Source: an uncultured Ruminococcus sp. (GTDB lineage Bacteria; Bacillota_A; Clostridia; Oscillospirales; Ruminococcaceae). From it: 5,382 nucleotides of DNA. Within the stretch, counting starts at the first letter, position 1; every line of letters begins with the position of its first letter. Below the pieces are notes generated by a model. That model saw nothing but the letters and a program-made list of their open reading frames with translations. It was not told where the DNA came from and did not search any database. A program made the translations under genes and the position numbers. The stretch covers positions 1 through 5,382 of the forward strand of contig CALFMA010000366.1 in assembly GCA_937880065.1 (NCBI GenBank). Reading direction: 5' to 3'. Below, piece by piece: positions 1 through 5,382 of this stretch.

Positions 1-87
1 GAAGTGAACGGTGGATTTGGACATCTTGGCGGAGTAGGTGAGTGTAAAGCTATGATAGGTCAGGAAGGAGTGTCTGATTTTGATTGA
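1..87 (+). CDS. 3' end of an unidentified upstream gene (partial)
   Basis: Frame 1 is open from the left edge to a TGA at 85-87, while the other two plus frames close within about 40 bases. It reads as a 28-residue glycine-rich tail ending in GQEGVSDFD. The stop lies 8 bp inside the next gene (start 80), a typical overlap for translationally coupled genes, and the ribosome binding site of that gene lies inside this reading frame. I do not recognise the family, and the fragment is too short to assign one. If the next gene is an immunity protein, this tail could belong to its partner toxin or to another immunity gene, but that is only inference. It could also be a chance open frame. Confidence 0.4.
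   Translation, partial: EVNGGFGHLGGVGECKAMIGQEGVSDFD
65..70 (+). promoter_or_regulatory. Ribosome binding site setting a TTG start
   Basis: AAGGAG at 65-70 lies 9 nt upstream of the TTG at 80. No ATG is available at a comparable spacing, and the first in-frame ATG downstream would remove the start of the conserved-looking N-terminal strand. This site is the main reason for accepting the TTG start. Confidence 0.7.
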
Positions 88-460
88 GTCATTAGAGACA
101 ACTATCTGGGGAAGAAAGTTTACGCTGCCTGTTGAGTATGACTGCTACGAAGGCGAAGAAGTAACAAAAGCCCAAATTCAAGCCTTAAAGAATTTTAGAT
201 CTCACACAGAATGGATTGAAAAATCAAGGAGTATCGTAGAGAAATACTGCCGAGAACAGGTCATGAGCGACGAGGAAAACACTAAAAAAGACAATATATT
301 CAGCTATATCAAACCTGAATGCCTGTTTGTTAAGCGAGATAAGAAAAATCCTCGAATCGCTATGATGTGTAAATACCGCTATGACTTGGAGCATGGTTTA
401 GCTGTTGTCTTTACCTTTGACGGAGAAGTGGCGGTTGGTATGCAGGATATGATCCTCTGA
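80..460 (+). CDS. Small immunity-like protein (resembles DUF6985)
   Basis: This is a 126-residue soluble protein with no signal peptide and no membrane segment. Its N-terminal strand IWGRKFTLPVEYDCYEGEE (residues 9-27) is followed by a charged helical middle (about 28-70). The C-terminal block at residues 100-126 (YDLEHGLAVVF, then G-x-V-x-VG-x-QD-x-IL) resembles, from memory, small DUF6985-type proteins that often sit beside polymorphic toxins in Clostridia and are regarded as probable immunity proteins. No database check was possible. The TTG start is chosen because AAGGAG is 9 nt upstream and it overlaps the preceding gene by 8 bp. If it is an immunity protein, it would act in the cytoplasm by binding a toxin. 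No toxin is visible in the window, so the partner would have to lie to the left. Reality of the gene is likely; the function is tentative. Confidence 0.75.
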   Translation: MIESLETTIWGRKFTLPVEYDCYEGEEVTKAQIQALKNFRSHTEWIEKSRSIVEKYCREQVMSDEENTKKDNIFSYIKPECLFVKRDKKNPRIAMMCKYRYDLEHGLAVVFTFDGEVAVGMQDMIL

Positions 461-487
461 CCAATTATAGGCAATATCAACATTGAG

Positions 488-495
488 AAAAGGAG
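488..495 (+). promoter_or_regulatory. Ribosome binding site deciding the lipoprotein start
   Basis: AAAAGGAG at 488-495 is 8 nt before the ATG at 504. This rules out the longer frame from TTG at 483, which would begin upstream of this site and add seven residues before the positively charged signal peptide. Confidence 0.8.
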
Positions 496-503
496 TATAT
501 AAG

Positions 504-1019
504 ATGAAAAGAATTAAAAGAGCCCTTTCCGCTCTGCTTGTTACTGTTCTTACTATGGGTTCCCTTACAGGTTGTGGGGAAACTACTTACTCAGCCGCTT
601 CTGATTTCTTCTATAGTGCTGATAAAGGTCATAGTTACGGCGATGGTACTAAGGAATATGAGATCGGTGATACCGTATATATGAAGGTAAAGTTCAAAGT
701 TACTTCAAATAAGGACAAGCTCTCGCAGGTCAAGGTGGTTCTGACTATTCCAAGCATAGATAATGTTGATGCTAAGTACATGGACGGTCAGATCATCACG
801 CCAAACTTCGATGCGGTAAATAATGTTACTACATACGAATTTACAGCTAACGCTTCTGAAACAGCGGTCGATCAGGAATGTGTTATCCAGTTTGTCCCGA
901 ATGCAGTTGGTGAAATTCCGATGACACTTGTATTCGATGATAATGTCGATTCTTCCTATGATAAGCAGAGCACACTGATATTTGTAGAGAAAAAAGAAGA
1001 TAAGACGGAGGAAGAATAA
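504..1019 (+). CDS. Lipoprotein of an ABC transporter operon
   Basis: This is a 171-residue secreted lipoprotein. Residues 1-6 are basic (MKRIKR), residues 7-21 form a hydrophobic core, and the lipobox LTGC puts the lipidated cysteine at residue 24. After cleavage by signal peptidase II it would sit on the outer face of the cytoplasmic membrane. The mature part looks beta-rich, with alternating strands such as DTVYMKVKFKV and QVKVVLTIP and many Asp and Asn residues, consistent with an Ig-like sandwich. It ends in a very charged tail (EKKEDKTEEE). I do not recognise a named family. Its TAA shares one base with the ATG of the first permease (TAATG), so the two are almost certainly co-translated. 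This suggests a lipoprotein partner of the ABC complex, for example a substrate-capturing or chaperone subunit. The partner role is inference from context; the lipoprotein call itself is firm. Confidence 0.88.
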   Translation: MKRIKRALSALLVTVLTMGSLTGCGETTYSAASDFFYSADKGHSYGDGTKEYEIGDTVYMKVKFKVTSNKDKLSQVKVVLTIPSIDNVDAKYMDGQIITPNFDAVNNVTTYEFTANASETAVDQECVIQFVPNAVGEIPMTLVFDDNVDSSYDKQSTLIFVEKKEDKTEEE

Positions 1020-2176
1020 TGACAGGCTATTGGATCAGGCACAGAGCCTTATTATCAATAATCCTGAGTGCTGTCATTGCTGTAGTAGCCGGACTGTTGT
1101 TCGTATTCCCGTTTATCTCTCAGATAGCTGATAACTACAATTCACAAAGCGTATATAAGAACACAAGTATGGACTTTATCGCTCCTGAGCCGTCTTTTGA
1201 GCAGATTAGCGAACTTCCCGGAAGTAATGGAATCGACAAGGTGTTCACGTTTTTCCTGACTAAAACCGCTGTAAATGCAGGCGGCAAGTCGAAAACAACA
1301 ACAGTTCTGCTGAGTGACCACTTTGAGAATGTCGATATTACGATGTATAATGACAAGCGACTTATCAAGAAGTCGGATTCAGATTTTGATAATCCGATTC
1401 TTGTGGACTGGCAATTTTGTAAGGATACTGCGTCAGATATAGGCGATACGGTCTCATTCTCTATTGGTAATACCATCGCAGAGTACAAGATTTACGCTAT
1501 CTATGAAACGAACAGCATTTACGAAAACGGAGCTATCCTTGCACAGATCAGCACCAAGCAGAAAGATGCTATCGTTCAAAATTCCCAGAACAACGGCTAT
1601 TCGCAAATGTATATCTCTGCAAATGACTATAACACTTGTCAGGCTTATCTGACCAAGGATTACAGACCGCTTGGCAGACTAAAAGATCGTGACCGCTTTG
1701 ACAGTGACGAGCAGTATCAGGTGCATTATGATGCTATCATGGAATCAGGATATGCAAATGAGATCACAGATTTCCGTGTCAGAGAAAACAGCCTTGATAA
1801 GAAGGTCAGTCCTCTGATGATATGGATCGGAACAGCCCTGTCAGCCGTTTTGATAATTGCTTTCAATGTAGTCATGGCAAAGCGTGGCAGTGAAAAGGGC
1901 TATTTCACCAAGCACTGTATCCCCAAGGGACAGAACGTCAAGCCATACTACACCAAATCTTTCATTTGCGAGTTGCTCTGTTTTGCTGTCGCTTATGGGG
2001 TTATAATGTTCCTTAAACTGAATACTTCAGCTATGTATATTCCCAAGAGTGCTATCGGTATTGAGATCGCCTTCATTCCTGCGGCAGTGCTTGTGGCAGA
2101 GATAATTAGTCTCTCGATGAATAACTCCATGATAAAAAGCATCACCAAAAAAGAAAAAGCCAAGGCGAAGAAATAA
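1019..2176 (+). CDS. FtsX/MacB-type ABC transporter permease (first of two)
   Basis: This is a 385-residue integral membrane protein. One helix is at about 10-33, a large extracellular domain spans about 35-264, and three helices lie at about 265-287, 314-334 and 345-366, followed by a lysine-rich cytoplasmic tail (377-385). This one-plus-three layout with a big domain after helix 1 is characteristic of MacB/LolC/FtsX permeases. The external domain carries the MacB periplasmic-core-like phrase DIGDTVSFSI, then a strand ending KIYAIYE (about 140-163). The basic loop between helices 2 and 3 (288-313) is where FtsX proteins contact the ATPase, although the usual hydrophobic-Gly motif is poorly kept. 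GGAGG at 1007-1011 supports the start. The gene overlaps the lipoprotein by 1 bp and precedes a second, different permease by 27 bp, suggesting a heterodimer. The cargo is unknown. Confidence 0.87.
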   Translation: MTGYWIRHRALLSIILSAVIAVVAGLLFVFPFISQIADNYNSQSVYKNTSMDFIAPEPSFEQISELPGSNGIDKVFTFFLTKTAVNAGGKSKTTTVLLSDHFENVDITMYNDKRLIKKSDSDFDNPILVDWQFCKDTASDIGDTVSFSIGNTIAEYKIYAIYETNSIYENGAILAQISTKQKDAIVQNSQNNGYSQMYISANDYNTCQAYLTKDYRPLGRLKDRDRFDSDEQYQVHYDAIMESGYANEITDFRVRENSLDKKVSPLMIWIGTALSAVLIIAFNVVMAKRGSEKGYFTKHCIPKGQNVKPYYTKSFICELLCFAVAYGVIMFLKLNTSAMYIPKSAIGIEIAFIPAAVLVAEIISLSMNNSMIKSITKKEKAKAKK

Positions 2177-2190
2177 TATAAAAAGAGGTC

Positions 2191-2197
2191 AGGTGAT
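2191..2197 (+). promoter_or_regulatory. Ribosome binding site of the second permease
   Basis: AGGTGAT at 2191-2197 matches the downstream half of the 16S anti-Shine-Dalgarno complement (AGGAGGTGAT) and lies 6 nt before the ATG at 2204. A second AGAGGT copy precedes it at about 2184-2189. This fixes the start in the only sizeable gap (27 bp) inside the transporter operon. Confidence 0.6.
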
Positions 2198-2203
2198 AAC
2201 ACA

Positions 2204-3190
2204 ATGAGAAATCGTATAGCTCTACACGCAGAGCCAAGAAAGACGATCATCACAGCATTGTCATTCACTCTGATCTGTTTTTTTCTTATGCTTATATTGA
2301 TACTTTCCATAAATAAAGATGCTATCCGGTTGAATTCTCTGCTGCACTCAGACTACGATTATTCGGTAACGATGCAGGATACGGTTCGGAAAGATGATTA
2401 TTACCAGTTCAATGCTGGGATTGAATTCACTTTGTCTGTCGATGCAAATACCAGTTTGAACGCAGATATTGTTATGCAGTCAAAAGATTCGCTGTATACA
2501 GATATGGTCTCTTGGAATGCAGAGTCACTCAGCACCAACGGTGTGGCTGTATCTGAGAATATAGCCAAATCCAATAATCTACATATTGGCGATAAGCTCT
2601 ATTCAAAGCACATTATCAACGGTGAGAGCTGTGAGTATACCATTGAGCAGTTCCTTCCCGAAGCGGTAAGTATCAGGGCGACGAACGATATGAATCATAG
2701 TGACGGGATCATCATTATGGGCTATGACGAACGGTACATCGAAAATATCACGCATAGCAGTATCGTATTTACAAAAGATTCGATCAATGATTTGTCAGCG
2801 ATAGGGTCGCCTGAGAATATTGTTTATCGTGATGATGAAATAATATCATCGCTCCGAAGCATTATCCTGTATTTAGCGGTTTTGAGCGTAGTCTCGATTG
2901 TGGCAACGGTCGCATTAACTGTTATGCTGACCAAATCTGTTTCAAGCAATTTCAGGCGATTGATGATGCTGGGCTTTAATAGAAAGCAACTGAACACAGC
3001 ATTTTACAGACTTGTCCGTGTTGCAGGGATAATAGCAATTATCGCATCGTTTGCTTTTTCGTGTATTGTATTTCTGTTTGTTAATTTCACTGCTGTGAAA
3101 TTACTGATACTGCTGTTGATACCATTTATTGAGATCATTACTTTGCTTATAGCTTCAAACATATCAAATAAGCGACTCTGGAGGAAGTAG
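2204..3190 (+). CDS. FtsX/MacB-type ABC transporter permease (second of two)
   Basis: This is a 328-residue membrane protein with helices at about 14-36, 219-242, 271-293 and 299-318, and an extracellular domain at about 37-218. The sequence VAVSENIAKSNNLHIGDKL (114-132) matches the typical MacB core phrase, in which 'vs..lA..l.l.vGD.l' is conserved. The cytoplasmic loop FRRLMMLGFNRKQL (250-263) is the classic FtsX coupling segment, normally ending in a hydrophobic-Gly-(x)-(R/K)-x-(Q/E) pattern. It is therefore a better family member than the first permease, and its external domain is about 50 residues shorter. The ATPase gene starts 2 bp after its stop. The two permeases probably pair with a dimer of the ATPase, as in LolCDE, to transmit ATP-driven motion to the outer face rather than move solutes through a pore. 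That mechanism is known for the family, not shown here. Confidence 0.88.
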   Translation: MRNRIALHAEPRKTIITALSFTLICFFLMLILILSINKDAIRLNSLLHSDYDYSVTMQDTVRKDDYYQFNAGIEFTLSVDANTSLNADIVMQSKDSLYTDMVSWNAESLSTNGVAVSENIAKSNNLHIGDKLYSKHIINGESCEYTIEQFLPEAVSIRATNDMNHSDGIIIMGYDERYIENITHSSIVFTKDSINDLSAIGSPENIVYRDDEIISSLRSIILYLAVLSVVSIVATVALTVMLTKSVSSNFRRLMMLGFNRKQLNTAFYRLVRVAGIIAIIASFAFSCIVFLFVNFTAVKLLILLLIPFIEIITLLIASNISNKRLWRK

Positions 3191-3192
3191 TT

Positions 3193-3960
3193 ATGGGGAA
3201 TATCCTTAGTATAGATAACCTGTCGATAAAGCTGAAACAACGCACTTTGATGCAGAATGTTTCATTTGACATAGGGCAGGGTGAAGCGGTCTTATTATCC
3301 GGAGAAAACGGCATCGGAAAGAGTTCCATACTGAAAAGCATTATGCGGTTAGAAACCGATGGAAAGAAAATCGAAGGTAGGATCACACACCATACATTCG
3401 GTGATATTCTCTCATTAAGTGATGACGAATTACAGCGATTTCGTTCCAGCATTGCCTATATTCCCCAAAAGGACGAGTACTCTGAAATGGGACGCATACA
3501 GGTCAGAGACGTTATCAGCAACAGTGGAAAAACCCACGCAGGCAATGATATGAGCTATTCAGAGGTCAATGACCTGATTGACGAATGGCTGCCACGCCGA
3601 GGAGATAACAGCAGGATATTCGATGCTAAATCCAGACCAGAAAAATTCAGCGGCGGTGAGCAAAGGCTACTACAAGTGTTCTCTGTTATAGCCACTCGCT
3701 CAGATGCAGACCTGTTCATCATCGACGAACCGCTCAACAACCTCGACTTCGTAAATGCACGTCATATCAGCAACCTCATCAATAAGGTCATTCGTGAGCA
3801 TCCTCAAGTGAGCTTGCTGATGATAAGTCATTGCAGGATATTTCCGTTTATTACAAGGGAGCTGAAACTGACAGCCAATGGAATAAGCGAGATCTCAGAG
3901 ACTTATACTTGCCATAGCTGCTTTGGCGAGCATGATGAGAATGGTTTTTATAGCGTTTAG
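3193..3960 (+). CDS. ABC transporter ATP-binding subunit
   Basis: This is a 255-residue cytoplasmic ATPase with every ABC landmark: Walker A GENGIGKS (37-44), Q-loop glutamine 92 in AYIPQ, signature FSGGEQ (152-157, a variant of LSGGQ), Walker B LFIIDEP (174-180) with catalytic Glu179, D-loop NNLD (182-185) and switch His213. It should therefore be able to hydrolyse ATP. It would power the two permeases encoded immediately upstream, forming a complex with the lipoprotein at the membrane. The start is set by GGAGG at 3180-3184, 8 nt before the ATG, and only 2 bp separate it from the upstream stop. It is somewhat divergent between Q-loop and signature. After the H-switch there is an unusual C-terminal tail with C240, C243 and H247, described as a finding. 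MacB/LolD-type assignment follows from its partners rather than from a diagnostic motif. Confidence 0.94.
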   Translation: MGNILSIDNLSIKLKQRTLMQNVSFDIGQGEAVLLSGENGIGKSSILKSIMRLETDGKKIEGRITHHTFGDILSLSDDELQRFRSSIAYIPQKDEYSEMGRIQVRDVISNSGKTHAGNDMSYSEVNDLIDEWLPRRGDNSRIFDAKSRPEKFSGGEQRLLQVFSVIATRSDADLFIIDEPLNNLDFVNARHISNLINKVIREHPQVSLLMISHCRIFPFITRELKLTANGISEISETYTCHSCFGEHDENGFYSV

Positions 3961-3992
3961 TCTGACTTCGACGTATTATGCTAACTTGAAAT

Positions 3993-3998
3993 GGGGGT
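3993..3998 (+). promoter_or_regulatory. Ribosome binding site deciding the start at 4007
   Basis: GGGGGT at 3993-3998 is 8 nt before the ATG at 4007. It favours this start over upstream in-frame candidates (TTG 3923, ATG 3932, 3935 and 3941), which overlap the end of the ATPase gene and have no good purine-rich site before them. Confidence 0.55.
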
Positions 3999-4006
3999 AC
4001 AGTTTA

Positions 4007-4705
4007 ATGAATATCAATACTGAATTGGTAAAGAATAAAAAATATAACGTGGCAATTTTGCATGAGCTTGTAAAAGTATCACAAGAGTATAGGGTTCTTG
4101 CTACATTACGATATCTTTTTCCTGGTGTCTATGAACAAATGGAGCATGGAGACAAGCCGGATCTTCAGGATAAAACCAATAAGGTTGGAATAGAAGTTAC
4201 AGCAGCCGTACAAGAAAATGATATGAAAGCTAATAGGGTGTTAGCTGAATTTGATGAAACTTCAAGTGAGAAGCTTACCAAAGACTTAGATAAGATCATA
4301 AACTGTGGCTATGATATTAATATTATCTATGGAAAAAAGTCAATTAGTAGGTCGGGAACAGTAGATTCTGAAAAATCGTGTTTTCAAAATGCGATATTAA
4401 AGAAGTGCAAGAAAGCTGACCAGTATAAGGCGGATTATGCAAAAATCGGTTTGGCTGTTTTACTCCCTGAAATCCCAACAAGCTATGCCGAGGATCACTT
4501 AATAGATTGGGTAAAAGAGTTGCATTCTGAAATAGACAAGTCTTTCGATTTTATTTATGTGATTTCTTGTAGATTCTGTCTTTTGTATGATATTCTAAAT
4601 GGTAATACGGATAAGAAAAGTTTAAAAAGTTCAGACAATCAGTTACTTTGTATAATTGCAAGGATGACAGCAGAGGAAGAACTTACTCTTGATAGCATTG
4701 AATGA
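4007..4705 (+). CDS. Uncharacterised protein, possible PD-(D/E)xK nuclease fold
   Basis: This is a 232-residue soluble protein with no signal peptide. Near the N-terminus, Glu27 sits in a helix (EYRVLATLRYLFPG). It is followed by KPDLQDKTNKVGIEVTAAV (50-68), where D52 and E63-V-T65 are spaced as the D...(D/E)xK core of restriction-endonuclease-like proteins, with Thr in place of Lys. Downstream, AILKKCKKADQYKADY (129-144), then a hydrophobic strand (147-153), resembles the 'I..K...K...Y' segment that I associate with such hypothetical proteins. The C-terminal part is helical and contains CRFC (188-191). This fold assignment is pattern recognition and could be wrong, and catalytic activity is uncertain because of the missing lysine. 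The gene begins 46 bp after the ATPase stop and may share its transcript. Its base composition looks more A+T rich than the neighbouring methyltransferase. Substrate and role are unknown. Confidence 0.8.
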   Translation: MNINTELVKNKKYNVAILHELVKVSQEYRVLATLRYLFPGVYEQMEHGDKPDLQDKTNKVGIEVTAAVQENDMKANRVLAEFDETSSEKLTKDLDKIINCGYDINIIYGKKSISRSGTVDSEKSCFQNAILKKCKKADQYKADYAKIGLAVLLPEIPTSYAEDHLIDWVKELHSEIDKSFDFIYVISCRFCLLYDILNGNTDKKSLKSSDNQLLCIIARMTAEEELTLDSIE

Positions 4706-4720
4706 AAATAGATATAGAAA

Positions 4721-4754
4721 ACAGGCGGATACCTCATTTAAAGTATCCACCTGT
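4721..4754 (+). terminator. Hairpin after the nuclease-like gene, probable terminator
   Basis: A 12-base stem (4721-4732 with 4743-4754, arms ACAGGCGGATAC and GTATCCACCTGT) has one C/A mismatch and a 10-base loop. It begins 16 bp after the stop at 4703-4705. On the plus strand it is followed by TCTGTTTTAT, a weak T-tract. On the minus strand it is followed by TTTTCTATAT, so it could also stop transcription of the convergent gene. A role in mRNA 3' end protection is an alternative. Confidence 0.6.
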
Positions 4755-4817
4755 TCTGTTTTATAGCCCGCTGTATAGGTCTTTACATAATAGTTGTTCA
4801 AAAACTTCTATATTAGT

Positions 4818-4844
4818 ACCGGCCTTACGGGCGGTTTTCGTTTT
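4818..4844 (+). terminator. Second hairpin with T-rich tail, intrinsic terminator
   Basis: ACCGGCC (4818-4824) pairs with GGGCGGT (4829-4835) apart from one G/G mismatch, around a TTAC loop, followed by TTTCGTTTT (4836-4844). The T-rich side makes it a plus-strand terminator, i.e. a second stop for transcripts coming from the transporter side. On the minus strand the hairpin is not followed closely by a T-run, so its use by the methyltransferase gene is less likely. Confidence 0.6.
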
Positions 4845-4861
4845 ATGCGGAAAAGTTAGTA

Positions 4862-5382
4862 TTATCTTGTGATTTCCCAGAATGCCACAGCGCTTGCCGC
4901 TGCCACATGGAGAGAATCTACTCCCTCAGCCATAGGGATTTTCACCGTGTAATCGCAGGCTTCAATGGTGCTGTCTTTCAGCCCCTCACCCTCAGTTCCG
5001 AGGATTATAGCCAGTTTATCGGCTTTTTTCAATGCCTCATTGTCAATGTCAACGGTATTGCTGTGAAGTGCCATAGCCGCCGTAGTAAAGCTCATTTTTC
5101 GCAGCTTTTCCACATATTCGGGGGAATCTCCCTCAATGTAAGTCCACGGCATACCGAAAACAGTTCCCATACTCACACGGATTGCACGGCGATAAAGCGG
5201 GTCGCTGCTTGGATGAGTGAGAAGCACCGCATCAATTTTCAAAGCCGCCGCTGAACGGATTACCGCACCGATGTTAGTCTGATTCATAACATCTTCTAAA
5301 ACGGCTATACGACGTGCTTTTTCGCAGATTTCCTCCGCTGTTGGCAAAGGCTTTCTTCTCATGGCACAGAGCATTCCCCTGG
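4862..5382 (-). CDS. TrmH/SpoU-family RNA methyltransferase, C-terminal part
   Basis: The SPOUT catalytic domain of an AdoMet-dependent RNA 2'-O-ribose methyltransferase. Numbering from the Met encoded at 5374-5372, motif 1 is NIGAVIRSAAAL (34-45, catalytic-type Arg40), motif 2 is ILGTEGEGL (124-132), and motif 3 is VKIPMAEGVDSLHVAAA (144-160). These form the knotted cofactor site. The reading frame continues without a stop to the window edge, and full-length relatives that I recall are about 260 residues with an N-terminal substrate-binding domain. That Met is therefore probably internal and the true start lies beyond 5382. The motif 3 position that is usually Asn (SLN) is His156. The substrate (tRNA or 23S rRNA) cannot be told from this part. 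It runs convergent to the other genes, is richer in G+C, and looks like a resident housekeeping gene. Confidence 0.9.
   Translation of the reverse strand, partial: RGMLCAMRRKPLPTAEEICEKARRIAVLEDVMNQTNIGAVIRSAAALKIDAVLLTHPSSDPLYRRAIRVSMGTVFGMPWTYIEGDSPEYVEKLRKMSFTTAAMALHSNTVDIDNEALKKADKLAIILGTEGEGLKDSTIEACDYTVKIPMAEGVDSLHVAAASAVAFWEITR

Larger units (their letters stand above)
4706..4861. other. Convergent intergenic region with two hairpins
   Basis: These 156 bp lie between a plus-strand gene and a minus-strand gene, so both transcripts end here. It contains two separate hairpins (4721-4754 and 4818-4835). I see no tRNA, promoter pair, coding frame of note or attachment-site-like repeat in the roughly 60 bases between the hairpins. 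Confidence 0.5.

Noticed and set aside
435..475. Possible promoter before the lipoprotein (TATGAT at 448-453)
   Set aside because: There is no acceptable -35 box at 16-18 bp; TTGGTA at 435-440 is only 7 bp away. The promoter of the operon could lie here but I cannot support it.
483..503. Longer lipoprotein start at TTG 483
   Set aside because: The ribosome binding site at 488-495 lies inside this extension, and the ATG at 504 gives a standard lipoprotein signal peptide.
1135..1488. Minus-strand open frame opposite the first permease
   Set aside because: It is antisense to a well-supported membrane protein and encodes nothing recognisable. The same applies to the minus-strand frames at 1993-2310, 3004-3240, 3147-3452 and 3555-3740.
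1464..1652. Plus-strand 62-codon frame inside the first permease
   Set aside because: It lies wholly within the permease gene in another frame and has no ribosome binding site or plausible product.
3974..3982. TATTAT/TATGCT as a -10 box before the nuclease-like gene
   Set aside because: No matching -35 sequence is visible at the right distance.
3923..4006. Longer start for the nuclease-like gene (TTG 3923 or ATGs at 3932-3941), giving a mildly hydrophobic N-terminus
   Set aside because: These starts overlap the ATPase gene and lack a good ribosome binding site, whereas ATG 4007 has GGGGGT at 8 nt.
4907..5254. Plus-strand frame opposite the methyltransferase
   Set aside because: The minus strand carries all three SPOUT motifs; the plus frame is a shadow.
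1..5382. CRISPR arrays, insertion sequences, tRNA genes, long direct repeats
   Set aside because: I looked for them by eye and saw no repeat-spacer pattern, transposase motif, cloverleaf or paired terminal repeat.

Overview
The window looks like a piece of a Firmicutes (Clostridia) chromosome, probably Ruminococcus-like or a related Oscillospiraceae/Lachnospiraceae gut bacterium. The evidence is strong AGGAGG-type ribosome binding sites, TTG start use, moderate-to-low GC, a Gram-positive type lipoprotein, and a TrmH-family protein whose sequence style is familiar from that group. The taxon is an inference; no rRNA or marker gene is present.

Layout, left to right: (1) the last codons of an unidentified plus-strand gene (1-87), overlapping by 8 bp a small acidic protein (80-460, TTG start) that resembles immunity-type DUF6985 proteins. 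(2) A tight four-gene plus-strand operon (504-3960): a lipoprotein, two different four-helix FtsX/MacB-type ABC permeases, and an ABC ATPase with all catalytic motifs intact. The genes are 1 bp overlapped, 27 bp apart and 2 bp apart, and each has its own good Shine-Dalgarno site. (3) A 232-residue soluble protein (4007-4705), 46 bp downstream on the same strand, with a pattern suggestive of a PD-(D/E)xK nuclease fold in which the usual lysine is threonine (D52...E63-V-T65). (4) A 156-bp intergenic region holding two hairpins, the second followed by a T-rich tract. (5) A convergent, partial TrmH/SpoU-family RNA methyltransferase (4862 to beyond 5382, minus strand).

How it may work together: the lipoprotein, the two permeases and the ATPase very likely form one membrane complex. 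The permeases have large extracellular domains between helices 1 and 2, as in MacB, LolCE and FtsX, so the complex more probably moves or senses something at the outer face of the membrane (a peptide, lipid, antibiotic, or a signal to a cell-wall enzyme) than imports a nutrient. No gene for a cargo, sensor kinase or peptidase is visible. The flanking immunity-like gene and nuclease-like gene make the block look like accessory DNA abutting a housekeeping gene. Whether the nuclease-like gene is functionally tied to the transporter cannot be decided from this window alone.
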